Source: Ignavibacteriales bacterium (lineage in GTDB: Bacteria; Bacteroidota; Ignavibacteria; Ignavibacteriales; Melioribacteraceae). Taken from it: 36,442 nucleotides of DNA. Below the pieces are notes generated by a model that saw nothing but the letters and a program-made list of their open reading frames with translations, made no database searches and was not told the DNA's origin. The stretch spans positions 1 through 36,442 of the forward strand of contig JACRFC010000214.1 of NCBI GenBank assembly GCA_016234355.1, given 5' to 3'. This document shows, piece by piece, positions 8,655-16,705 of the stretch. Each line of letters opens with the position of its first letter. Position 1 is the first letter of the stretch. The position numbers and the translations under genes were made by a program.

Positions 8655-9878
8655 ATGAAAATGACCGGTGGTCCCGCCTCAATGAATATTAAACTTGCAC
8701 TAATTATTATTGGTGCAACGATTGCGCTCGGAACACTTTATTACACTCAAAATCTTGTAGGCAGACTACAGCAACGAGAAAAAGATATTGTTCAGTTATA
8801 TGCCAGCAGTCTTGAGTACGGTGCTAGTACAGAAACTATTAATGCAGATTTTACATTTGTTTTTCAAAATATTATAGAAAGAATTGACTTCCCTCTTATT
8901 CTAACCGATCAAAATGACCGGGTAAATTCCACCGGAATTGTAAGCGGTTACAAAAATATCGAACACGATCCAAAACTACCCGATCAAAAATTAAAAATTT
9001 TTCTTCAGGAAAAAGTAATTGAGCTCTCCAAACAACACGCTCCCATTTTAGTCAAATCCCCTTCGGGCACAATACTTCAAAAAATTTATTACGGTGATTC
9101 TGATATTATTCAGCGTCTTCGTTTTTACCCTTATCTGCAAATATTATTTGCTCTAGTTTTTCTGATCATTGCTTATACAAGTTTCAGTTATGTTAAAAAA
9201 AGCGAGCAAAGAAATATTTGGGTGGGAATGTCTAAAGAAACCGCTCATCAACTTGGTACTCCTATTTCAAGTCTTATGGGTTGGAATGAAATGTTGAAAA
9301 TGAATTATTCCAATCATGATAAAGTATTAGATATTTCAGATGAGATTAGTAGCGATCTAACACGATTAAGTAAAATCACAAAACGATTTTCAAAAATCGG
9401 TTCAAAACCGGAATTAATTGATGAAAATCCTTACGAAATTATAGTGAATGTTATCAATTATTTTCAGCGACGTTTACCTCAGTTGGGCAAAAATGTATTA
9501 ATTTCTATTGCGGGCGAAAAAGAACAAAAGGTAAAACTAAATATCGAATTATTTGAATGGGTCATCGAAAACTTAATTAAAAATGCACTTGATGCAATTG
9601 ATAACAAAGAAGGAAAAATTACTTTTAAGGTAGAGCATAATCGCAATAAGATTGAAATTGAAGTTACCGACAACGGCAAAGGGATAGAAAACAACAGAAG
9701 AAAAGATATTTTCCGACCTGGTTATAGTACTAAAAGAAGGGGTTGGGGTTTGGGATTAAGTTTATCAAAAAGAATTATTGAAGATTATCACAATGGGAAA
9801 ATTTTTGTAAAACAATCAATTATTAATGTCGGTGCTACTTTTAAAATTATTTTAAATTCATCCGAAGAAATTACCTGA
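8655..9878 (+). CDS. Membrane sensor histidine kinase (orphan)
   Basis: 407 residues. Two transmembrane helices (about 11-31 and 157-179) flank an extracytoplasmic sensor part of about 125 residues with no motif I can name. The kinase core follows: a HisKA-like dimerisation helix with phospho-acceptor His198 in KETAHQLGTPISSL, and an HATPase_c domain with N box NLIKNALDAID (306-316), G1 DNGKGI (339-344) and G2 GWGLGLSLSKR (363-373). No HAMP domain is evident. No response regulator is encoded nearby, so its partner is elsewhere. ATG 8655 is supported by TTAGGAGAG just upstream. MKMTGG is a short polar N-terminus before the first helix. Confidence 0.93.
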   Translation: MKMTGGPASMNIKLALIIIGATIALGTLYYTQNLVGRLQQREKDIVQLYASSLEYGASTETINADFTFVFQNIIERIDFPLILTDQNDRVNSTGIVSGYKNIEHDPKLPDQKLKIFLQEKVIELSKQHAPILVKSPSGTILQKIYYGDSDIIQRLRFYPYLQILFALVFLIIAYTSFSYVKKSEQRNIWVGMSKETAHQLGTPISSLMGWNEMLKMNYSNHDKVLDISDEISSDLTRLSKITKRFSKIGSKPELIDENPYEIIVNVINYFQRRLPQLGKNVLISIAGEKEQKVKLNIELFEWVIENLIKNALDAIDNKEGKITFKVEHNRNKIEIEVTDNGKGIENNRRKDIFRPGYSTKRRGWGLGLSLSKRIIEDYHNGKIFVKQSIINVGATFKIILNSSEEIT

Positions 9879-10116
9879 AAATTATTCCTATAGAGTACAC
9901 CCTAAGACATTCCGACTGATAGTCTGATTAGCAATATGTAACGAAATTCGTTTCCAAGTTTCAAGAATGCGTTTATTCTTATTCCCAAACTCAAGGATAT
10001 GCACTTTTCCTATCCGAAATAAAACTAAATTTTCTAAATAATTAATTGGTATGTTCTTTGAACAGACAATAGTGCCCTAATTATCGAATGTGTTAAACCC
10101 TCCTATATAACAGATC

Positions 10117-10158
10117 AAACTGCTATGGTTCGCCCTCAACCATAGCAGTTTATTTTCA
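10117..10158 (+). terminator. 14-bp perfect stem-loop, probable terminator
   Basis: AAACTGCTATGGTT (10117-10130) pairs without mismatch with AACCATAGCAGTTT (10138-10151) around a 7-base loop (CGCCCTC). ATTTTC follows on the plus strand. The T-run is short, but the stem is long for an AT-rich genome. It lies 239 bases past the kinase stop codon, too far to be a simple kinase terminator unless a long 3' UTR or a small RNA lies between. Confidence 0.55.
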
Positions 10159-10204
10159 AGATAATTCAAAAAACAATTGATTAATATCAAACCATAATAT
10201 TTTG

Positions 10205-10212
10205 TAAATTTG
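10205..10212 (+). promoter_or_regulatory. -7 element (TAAATTTG) of the dCMP deaminase gene
   Basis: TAAATTTG matches TAnnTTTG exactly and ends 25 bases before ATG 10238, a good distance for a short leader. The -33 region is weak: TTG at 10177-10179 is 25 bases upstream. Confidence 0.4.
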
Positions 10213-10237
10213 CCCCTCAAATAATCTTAGTGGATTA

Positions 10238-10732
10238 ATGAATAATTCTAATACTAAACGTCCTTCCTGGGATGAATACTTCTTAAAAGTTGCTATGCTT
10301 GTTTCTGAGCGTGCTACTTGCCCCAGAATGCATTGCGGCTGTGTCCTTGTTAGAGAGAAACAAATACTTTCAACCGGGTATAATGGTTCAATTCCCGGCG
10401 ATAGGCATTGTGAAGACGACGGATGTATAATTGTTGATAATCATTGTATTCGAACTATTCATGCGGAAATGAATGCAATACTTCAATGTTCATCTCACGG
10501 TATAAGTACGCAGGGATCGACTGCATATATAACAAACATGCCTTGCACAAACTGTGCAAAAGCCCTAATTACCGCCGGCATAAAAGAAATAGTAATATTT
10601 TCTGATTACCATGATACATTGGCTGAAGAGTTCTTTAAGAAGGCAAATGTTAATATTAAAAGATTATCAATCCCCAATAAAAACATTGAATATGATCTTG
10701 ATCGTTTTAGCTCTGCAAAAAAAATCAAATAA
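10238..10732 (+). CDS. dCMP deaminase family protein (ComEB-like)
   Basis: 164 residues of the zinc-dependent cytidine/deoxycytidylate deaminase fold. The catalytic set is present: HAEMNA (75-80, zinc ligand His75 and general acid/base Glu77) and PCTNCAK (102-108, zinc ligands Cys103 and Cys106). The N-terminal part has the extra Cys/His pattern of dCMP deaminases (CPRMHCGC, and DRHCEDDGC about 55-63). The expected role is conversion of dCMP to dUMP for thymidylate synthesis. ComEB-type proteins share the fold, so the physiological substrate is inferred. The gene is 17 bases upstream of ppk. Confidence 0.93.
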   Translation: MNNSNTKRPSWDEYFLKVAMLVSERATCPRMHCGCVLVREKQILSTGYNGSIPGDRHCEDDGCIIVDNHCIRTIHAEMNAILQCSSHGISTQGSTAYITNMPCTNCAKALITAGIKEIVIFSDYHDTLAEEFFKKANVNIKRLSIPNKNIEYDLDRFSSAKKIK

Positions 10733-10749
10733 TAATTGACCGGCAGAAA

Positions 10750-12885
10750 ATGAAGTTAAGTAAAGAATATCTTCAGAAATATCTAAAGCCGGATAATTTT
10801 TTTAACAGAGATCTCAGCTGGCTTGAATTTAACCGCAGAGTCCTGGAAGAAGCCCTCAATCCCGAATTACCGTTATTAGACAAAATAAAATTTGTCTCTA
10901 TCTTCTTTTCCAACCTTGATGAATTTTACATGATTCGTGTCGCAGGAATTAAAGAACAATTGCGCGCCAAAGTTATTGATACCTCCATTGATGGACTAAC
11001 ACCCATAGAACAGTTACGAAAAATAGAAAGTACAATTCAGCCAATGTTGAAACAACTTTCTGATTTTTGGCGAGATGAAATTATTCCCCGGCTAAAAGAA
11101 AATAAAATTTATATTTATAATAATTTAGATGAGATCGCCAAAGAAGAACGGGATGCTCTCAATCAATATTTTCTAAAAGAAATTTATCCTGTTCTAACTC
11201 CTTTAGCATTCGACCCCGGCAGACCATTCCCCTATATCTCAAATTTAAGCTTAAGCTTTGCTATTTTAATTAAAAAACCTTCCGGCGAAAAACATTTTGC
11301 GCGTGTTAAAGTTCCGGGTATTATTCCAAGATTACTTCGTATTGACAACATTGTAAAATCTAAACCTAAAAATGGTTCTAACGGTACATACAAATACGTC
11401 TGGATAGGTGATCTTATCAAATCAAATTTAAGTTTACTTTTTCCCGGTCTTGAAATACTTGAATCCTACCTGTTTAGAATTACACGGGATACCGACCTTG
11501 AAATTCAAGAAGATGAGGCAGACGATCTTCTGCAGATGATAGAAGAAAATATAAAGCAACGAAAATTCGGTTCAGTTGTTCGGCTTGAAGTGGAAAAACA
11601 GATGCCGGAATATATGATTGATACATTAATCGAAAATCTGGAAATCTCCCGAGATGATCTTCATGTAATTGACGGTAACCTCGGTTTAAGCGATGTGATT
11701 TTACTTTATGATTTACAGCTGCCACACTTGAAAGAGAAACCGTTTCATCCGGTTACTCCAAATATTTTCGAAGAAGAAGAAAATATCTTTTCTCTCATTC
11801 GAAGAAAAGATATTATGTTGCATCATCCGTACGATTCATTTAATCCTGTAATTGAATTTATTAAACTTGCTTCTAGAGATCCCGAAGTATTAGCAATAAA
11901 ACAAACACTCTACAGAGTTGGACCAAACTCCCCTATTATAAAATATTTAATAGAAGCTGCCGAACGTAAAAAACAAGTTGCTGTTTTAGTTGAACTTAAA
12001 GCACGTTTTGATGAAGAGAATAATATTTTTTGGGCACGTGAGCTTGAAAAAGCTGGAGTGCATGTTGTTTATGGTTTATTAGGATTGAAAACTCATGCTA
12101 AAATGACCCTTGTTGTTAGAAAAGAAATTGACGGTGTTAAACGTTATGTTCATATGAGTTCGGGTAATTATAATATCGATACAGCTAAAATTTATACTGA
12201 TATTGGTTTGTTCACAGCTGACCAAAATATTTGTTCTGATGTCTCTGAAATATTTAATTACCTTACCGGTTACTCCGAGCAGAAAACATTTAGAAAATTA
12301 TGGGTAGCACCGGTAAATAAACGGCAAAAATTTCTTGATCTGATTGAAAGAGAAATAAAAAATGTAAAGTCTGGCGGTAAAGGGCATTTAATATTCAAAC
12401 TAAATGCCCTTGTGGATCCACTCTTAATTGCTGCTTTGTATGAAGCCTCAGCAAAAGATGTTATGATTGATTTAATTGTTCGCGGTATCTGTTGTTTGAT
12501 CCCGCAAGTACCCGGTTTAAGTGAAAATATTCGTGTTATAAGTATTGTAGGAAGATTTTTAGAACACGCACGGGTCTATTATTTCTATAATAACGGAACA
12601 GAAGAAATTTACTGCAGCAGTGCCGATCTAATGCAGAGAAATTTAGATAGAAGAATTGAAACAACTTTCCCTATTCTTGATGAAGAATTAAAAAAATATA
12701 TCAAAGAAAAGATTTTAGAGACGTCAATTGCAGATAATGAAAAAGCGAGAATATTGTTGCCGACCGGAAAATTTGTTTTCAATAGAAAGGTCTTAAACGA
12801 AGAGAAAGTCAATCATCAAGAATTTTTAATGTCCCGTCAGCATCCGGCAAGTAAGAAAATATTGCCTATAGAGACTGCCGAATAA
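10750..12885 (+). CDS. ppk: Polyphosphate kinase 1
   Basis: 711 residues, normal for PPK1. The enzyme transfers the terminal phosphate of ATP to polyphosphate, reversibly, at the membrane face. The N-terminal domain begins FFNRDLSWLEFNRRVLEEA. The two phospholipase-D-like catalytic halves carry the autophosphorylated histidine in GLKTHAKM (His449), MSSGNYN downstream of it, and a second histidine in FLEHARVYYF (His606), matching E. coli His435 and His592. The gene probably shares a transcript with the dCMP deaminase gene (17-base gap). No exopolyphosphatase gene is adjacent. Confidence 0.98.
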   Translation: MKLSKEYLQKYLKPDNFFNRDLSWLEFNRRVLEEALNPELPLLDKIKFVSIFFSNLDEFYMIRVAGIKEQLRAKVIDTSIDGLTPIEQLRKIESTIQPMLKQLSDFWRDEIIPRLKENKIYIYNNLDEIAKEERDALNQYFLKEIYPVLTPLAFDPGRPFPYISNLSLSFAILIKKPSGEKHFARVKVPGIIPRLLRIDNIVKSKPKNGSNGTYKYVWIGDLIKSNLSLLFPGLEILESYLFRITRDTDLEIQEDEADDLLQMIEENIKQRKFGSVVRLEVEKQMPEYMIDTLIENLEISRDDLHVIDGNLGLSDVILLYDLQLPHLKEKPFHPVTPNIFEEEENIFSLIRRKDIMLHHPYDSFNPVIEFIKLASRDPEVLAIKQTLYRVGPNSPIIKYLIEAAERKKQVAVLVELKARFDEENNIFWARELEKAGVHVVYGLLGLKTHAKMTLVVRKEIDGVKRYVHMSSGNYNIDTAKIYTDIGLFTADQNICSDVSEIFNYLTGYSEQKTFRKLWVAPVNKRQKFLDLIEREIKNVKSGGKGHLIFKLNALVDPLLIAALYEASAKDVMIDLIVRGICCLIPQVPGLSENIRVISIVGRFLEHARVYYFYNNGTEEIYCSSADLMQRNLDRRIETTFPILDEELKKYIKEKILETSIADNEKARILLPTGKFVFNRKVLNEEKVNHQEFLMSRQHPASKKILPIETAE

Positions 12886-12886
12886 A

Positions 12887-13060
12887 TTATCTAGGTAATC
12901 TTACAGTTATACCCAATCCACCAAACCAATCCGAGATATCATTATTCAATGTTGTTCCGACAGAAAAATCAATTTGAATATTTTTTGTGTGAAAGTATGT
13001 AAGACCGCAATCAAAATTATTTGATGGAATAAAACCGTCTTTCATTGTTCCATTTTTCAT
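12887..13060 (-). pseudogene. Remnant of an outer-membrane beta-barrel protein (C-terminal end)
   Basis: The minus strand encodes 57 residues from ATG 13060 to TAA 12887-12889, not listed in the ORF track. The end, IDFSVGTTLNNDISDWFGGLGITVRLPR, alternates polar and hydrophobic residues. It closes like the final strands of transporter-type barrels of the MetA-pathway/phenol-degradation family (PF13557 type). An in-frame stop lies just upstream (13073-13075). A different frame upstream (QITFPNSG) may be further remnant, so I read this as a decayed gene missing most of its length. A genuine small protein is less likely, since it lacks a signal peptide. Confidence 0.55.
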
Positions 13061-13189
13061 ATTAGCACATCGTTATTTACTTACCCTGAATTTGGAAAAG
13101 TAATTTGATCAGTTTACTTGAAAAGGTAAAAATTGAAATGTTTTTTATTGATTACACATTCCATTATTGAACCGGGTAATTCACGTTTC
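13061..13189. other. Gene-free remainder between barrel remnant and Nramp gene
   Basis: AT-rich sequence with stops in all frames and no clear hairpin. It may hold decayed upstream parts of the barrel gene. No terminator for the Nramp gene was recognised. Confidence 0.3.
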
Positions 13190-15103
13190 TTACTTAATTC
13201 TTTGTGGACGTTCACGATTATCACGGCTCGTTCTCACAACCATGATTGGAATTTTGATTGAATGCCGCACACTTTCAACGGTTTGTCCAAAAAATAGATC
13301 TCCAAAAGTTTGATGTCCGTGAGAACCTAACACAAGAAAATCATAACCTTCTTCCTTAACGGATTTAACAATCTCTTCAGATGGATTTCCGTAACGGATT
13401 GTTGTTTCAACCGGTAAATCATGTTCTTCTATTTCTCTTGCCAATTCTTCTATGTAAGCGTGATCTTCCCTGCTATGAAGACTTTCTTCATCCGAACCAT
13501 ATACCATTGTTCCGGGTGTATCTACAATATGAATCAAACTTAATTTTGCGTTATGCAATTTTGCTAAAGTCAAAGCTTCGGAAATAACAATTGCATCTCC
13601 ATCACCATGCTCGATGGCAACACCAATGTTTTTATATCTTTTTGTTTGAATGCGGGAAGCTACATCTTTACTTGATGTTATTATTCCGCTTGTCCATGTA
13701 GTTCCTAATTTGAAAAATGGAACTAAGGTTATGTAAGCCAATACCGCAGATATTATCAACATTAACGGAAGAAGAATAAAGAATAACCAGCTTCTACCTT
13801 CAGTCCATCCTACAATAGAATCGAGTACCAACTTAAAGTTTAGAGCAATTATTATAATAGCAACAATCCATGCTAAAATTTTCACAAGTAACGGATTCGA
13901 AAAATTTCCCATCTTTTTCTTATCGGATGTAAAATGAATCAAAGGTACAATTGCAAAAGGTAGTTGTAAACTAAGCACTACTTGAGAAAAAATTAAAAGC
14001 TTAAAAGTACCTTCATTACCGGTTAATGCTATAACAATCACTGCCGGCAAAAGAGCTAATCCTCTGGTAATTAATCTTCTTAACCAAGGACTAAGTTTAA
14101 TATTTAAAAATCCTTCCATAACAATCTGGCCGGAAATAGTTCCTGTCAGCGTAGAACTTTGTCCTGCAGCAACTAATGCAATACCAAATGCTATAGGTGC
14201 AATACTTGTTCCTAATATTGGTGCAAGCAGGTTATGAGCTTCCTGTATCTCGGTAACGACTAATCCCCGGCTATGAAAAACTGCGGCTGCCATTATTAAG
14301 ATTGCAGCATTAACAAAAAAAGCTCCATTCAAAGCAATAGCTGAATCAATAAGATTGAATTTACAGGCTTCCGATTTTCCCGTATGAGTATTTGAAACAG
14401 CTCTGGTTTGAACAAGTGACGAATGCAAATAAAGATTATGAGGCATAACAGTAGCGCCGATAATTCCAATTGCAATATATAGTGCACTCGAATCTAAATG
14501 AGGAATAAACCCGGATGCAATTCCGCTCCAATTCGGCTGTGCGAAAAATATTTCAATTATAAAACTTATACCGATGGTAGAAATCAACATAATAATAAAT
14601 GCTTCCATCTTACGAACTCCAAGCCGTTGAATTGCTAACAATAAGAAAGTATCAAACGCAGTTACAACACATCCCCACAAAAGCGGTAAACCAAAAAGTA
14701 AATTTAATCCGATTATAGTACCCAGCACCTCTGCCAGATCGCAAGCGGCAATTGCAATTTCTGCAAGTACCCAGAGGACAAAACTCAATCTTTTTGAATA
14801 CTCTTTTCTGCATCCTTGTGCTAAATCATAACCGGTCACAATTCCTAATCGGGCTGATAATGTTTGAAGCAGTATTGCCATTATGTTGGACATTAGCAAA
14901 ACCCAGATTAGAGTATAACCGAACCGTGCACCGCCTTCAATATCGGTTGCCCAGTTTCCGGGATCCATATATCCTACACTTACAAGGTAAGCAGGGCCTG
15001 CAAAAGCAAAGAGCCGCCGCAACCATCCGCGTTTCTTTACAGACACGGAATTTTCCAGCTGATTTAAATTATTTTCTTTAGAAGTGTTCTTAATTTGATT
15101 CAT
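13190..15103 (-). CDS. Nramp-family Mn2+/Fe2+ transporter fused to a universal stress protein domain
   Basis: 637 residues from ATG 15103. The ORF track extends to a TTG ten codons earlier, for which I see no ribosome site. Residues about 30-470 form the Nramp membrane domain (about 11 helices) with both metal-binding signatures: DPGN in helix 1 (47-50) and MPHN in helix 6 (220-223). Family members import Mn2+/Fe2+ with protons. Residues about 489-637 form a cytoplasmic UspA domain ending in the ATP-binding loop GSHGHQTFGDLFFGQTVESV. Ordinary MntH proteins have about 410-450 residues and lack this domain, so the tail may gate transport by adenine nucleotide or stress. That is inference. It is divergent from mrp. 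Confidence 0.93.
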   Translation of the reverse strand: MNQIKNTSKENNLNQLENSVSVKKRGWLRRLFAFAGPAYLVSVGYMDPGNWATDIEGGARFGYTLIWVLLMSNIMAILLQTLSARLGIVTGYDLAQGCRKEYSKRLSFVLWVLAEIAIAACDLAEVLGTIIGLNLLFGLPLLWGCVVTAFDTFLLLAIQRLGVRKMEAFIIMLISTIGISFIIEIFFAQPNWSGIASGFIPHLDSSALYIAIGIIGATVMPHNLYLHSSLVQTRAVSNTHTGKSEACKFNLIDSAIALNGAFFVNAAILIMAAAVFHSRGLVVTEIQEAHNLLAPILGTSIAPIAFGIALVAAGQSSTLTGTISGQIVMEGFLNIKLSPWLRRLITRGLALLPAVIVIALTGNEGTFKLLIFSQVVLSLQLPFAIVPLIHFTSDKKKMGNFSNPLLVKILAWIVAIIIIALNFKLVLDSIVGWTEGRSWLFFILLPLMLIISAVLAYITLVPFFKLGTTWTSGIITSSKDVASRIQTKRYKNIGVAIEHGDGDAIVISEALTLAKLHNAKLSLIHIVDTPGTMVYGSDEESLHSREDHAYIEELAREIEEHDLPVETTIRYGNPSEEIVKSVKEEGYDFLVLGSHGHQTFGDLFFGQTVESVRHSIKIPIMVVRTSRDNRERPQRIK

Positions 15104-15322
15104 TATCAATCTAAATAGTTTGAGAATAAACAATCTGTTAGCAATTTACTTGAACAATATTTCTATATCAAGAAGGGAATTTTTCATTTTAGTATTTCAA
15201 GTTTATCAATCGGTTTTCAATTTTTATGATTTTGGATTATGAACCTCTTAAAAAAATTTTTTGTTTACAAAGATGTGTAACATAAAAAATTGCTATTTTT
15301 GAAACCAAATTTTGGAGAAATA
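15104..15322. promoter_or_regulatory. Divergent promoter region of the Nramp and mrp genes
   Basis: 219 bases between two divergent starts. On the plus side TATTTTTG (15294-15301) fits TAnnTTTG and sits 21 bases before mrp ATG 15323. No clear -33 is seen; TGTG near 15274 is the best candidate. On the Nramp side no convincing element was found. No metal-regulator operator (Fur or MntR box) could be recognised. Confidence 0.4.
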
Positions 15323-16423
15323 ATGCTTACAAAGGAATCCGTCTTAAATGCGTTAAGTAAAGTAACCGATCCGGATTTACATAAAGATCTTGTTACTCTT
15401 GGAATGGTAAAAGAGATAAATATAAATGGAGAAAACGTTTCTGTAACTGTTGAGTTAACAACTCCCGCTTGCCCGCTAAAAGAAAAAATAGAACAAGATT
15501 GCGTTGATGCAATCAAAAAAGAAAATCCTTCAGTAGGAAAAATTTCAATCACAATGAGTGCTAAGGTTCAACATAGTAAGAATCAAAAAATGAGCGAGAT
15601 TTTACCCGGAGTAAAAAATACAATAGCTGTTGCAAGTGGAAAAGGCGGCGTAGGAAAAAGTACAGTCGCTGTTAATCTTGCTGTCGCTCTTGCACTGGAT
15701 GACGCTAAAGTTGGATTGATTGATGCCGATATTTACGGGCCAAGTATTCCAATGATGCTGGGAATAAATGATAAACCAAAAATTTTCCAAGATACAGCAA
15801 CCGCAAAAATGGTTCCTCTTGAAAATTACGGAATAAAAGTAATGTCTATTGGATTCTTAATTGATGATGATGCACCGGTTATTTGGCGGGGACCAATGGC
15901 AAGCGGGGCTATAAAACAATTTATGAGTGATGTACATTGGGATGAACTTGACTATTTAATTTTTGATTTACCACCCGGAACAGGTGATATTCAACTTACA
16001 CTTGTGCAAACAATTCCTCTTTCCGGCGCTGTAGTAGTTACTACACCGCAAGATGTTTCAATTATTGATGTAAAAAAAGCCTTAAAAATGTTTCAACGTG
16101 TCAATGTTCCTATACTTGGCATTGTAGAAAATATGAGTTATTTTATTGCACCCGATACAGGCAAACGATATGATATTTTTGGAACCGGCGGCGGAAAAAA
16201 ACTTGCAGAAGAATTATCTATTCCGTTACTTGGTTCAATCCCGATCAATCAAGAAACTCGTGAGGGCGGTGATAAAGGTAAACCGATTGTTTTTGATAAA
16301 CCAAACTCTGAGCAATCTAAAAAGTTTTTAGAGATCAGCAGAAACATGGCAGCTGAAATTAGCAAAAACAATTACTCATCCACTTCACCAAAAATTGAAA
16401 TATCTTTGAATGATGAAAATTAA
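15323..16423 (+). CDS. mrp: Mrp/ApbC-family Fe-S cluster carrier ATPase
   Basis: 366 residues from ATG 15323. The ORF-track start (TTG 15290) lies upstream of and across the -7 element, while 15323 has GGAGAA in front of it. An N-terminal MIP18/DUF59 domain (about 1-85) is followed by the ParA-like ATPase with a deviant Walker A, SGKGGVGKST (about 105-114), LIDADIYGPS, and the switch region DLPPGTGD. Mrp proteins carry [4Fe-4S] clusters to target enzymes. The CxxC that binds the cluster in most family members is absent; the equivalent stretch reads NMSYFIAPDTGKRYDIFG. The gene ends 12 bases before nfu, so the two form an Fe-S assembly pair. Confidence 0.95.
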   Translation: MLTKESVLNALSKVTDPDLHKDLVTLGMVKEININGENVSVTVELTTPACPLKEKIEQDCVDAIKKENPSVGKISITMSAKVQHSKNQKMSEILPGVKNTIAVASGKGGVGKSTVAVNLAVALALDDAKVGLIDADIYGPSIPMMLGINDKPKIFQDTATAKMVPLENYGIKVMSIGFLIDDDAPVIWRGPMASGAIKQFMSDVHWDELDYLIFDLPPGTGDIQLTLVQTIPLSGAVVVTTPQDVSIIDVKKALKMFQRVNVPILGIVENMSYFIAPDTGKRYDIFGTGGGKKLAEELSIPLLGSIPINQETREGGDKGKPIVFDKPNSEQSKKFLEISRNMAAEISKNNYSSTSPKIEISLNDEN

Positions 16424-16435
16424 AAGGAGTTGACG

Positions 16436-16672
16436 ATGAACGAAGTTCTTCACGCAAAAGTTGAAAAAGCTTTACAATCAATTAGACCGTATCTTAAAGC
16501 CGATGGCGGCGATGTTGAACTTGTGCAAGTAACCAATGAAGGTATTGTTGAAGTTAAACTTACCGGAGCTTGCAGCGATTGTCCTATGTCTCAAATGACA
16601 TTACGTGCCGGTGTTGAACGCGCGCTTATTAGAGAAGTTCCTGGAATAAGAAGAGTTGAAGCTGTCAATTGA
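16436..16672 (+). CDS. NifU-like (Nfu) Fe-S scaffold/carrier protein
   Basis: 78 residues, a stand-alone Nfu domain with the cluster-binding CxxC in GACSDCPMSQMTL. Start ATG 16436 follows a strong AAGGAG (16424-16429); the ORF-track TTG at 16430 abuts that ribosome site and is rejected. The protein binds a [4Fe-4S] cluster between two subunits and passes it on. Co-transcription with mrp, which lacks its own CxxC, fits a carrier pair. The last codons overlap the terminator hairpin. Confidence 0.95.
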   Translation: MNEVLHAKVEKALQSIRPYLKADGGDVELVQVTNEGIVEVKLTGACSDCPMSQMTLRAGVERALIREVPGIRRVEAVN

Positions 16673-16684
16673 CAGCTTTTTTTT
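16659..16684 (+). terminator. Terminator overlapping the end of the nfu gene
   Basis: AAGCTGTC (16659-16666) pairs with GACAGCTT (16671-16678) around AATT, then a T-run (TTTTTTTTTC) follows. The stop codon TGA (16670-16672) lies inside the hairpin, so the terminator is partly coding. It closes the mrp-nfu unit. Confidence 0.8.
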
Positions 16685-16705
16685 CAAATAAATTAAGGAT
16701 ACATC

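Larger units (their letters stand above)
9879..10237 (+). other. 359-bp gene-free region with a strong stem-loop
   Basis: No convincing gene on either strand. The minus strand is open for about 60 codons (about 9889-10075) without a usable start. Its translation (KVHILEFGNKNKRILETWKR) looks gene-like, and the same DNA on the plus strand resembles dispersed intergenic sequence I associate with related genomes. That memory is unverified. The right part holds the perfect stem-loop at 10117-10151 and a -7 element for the dCMP deaminase gene. A small RNA ending at the stem-loop is possible. Confidence 0.4.

Noticed and set aside
15104-15133. TTG start of the Nramp gene from the ORF track
   Set aside because: No ribosome site, and ATG 15103 gives a reasonable N-terminus before the transport domain.
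15290-15322. TTG start of mrp from the ORF track
   Set aside because: The extension covers a perfect TAnnTTTG element and lacks a ribosome site, while ATG 15323 has GGAGAA upstream.
16430-16435. TTG start of nfu from the ORF track
   Set aside because: It directly abuts the AAGGAG ribosome site that serves ATG 16436.
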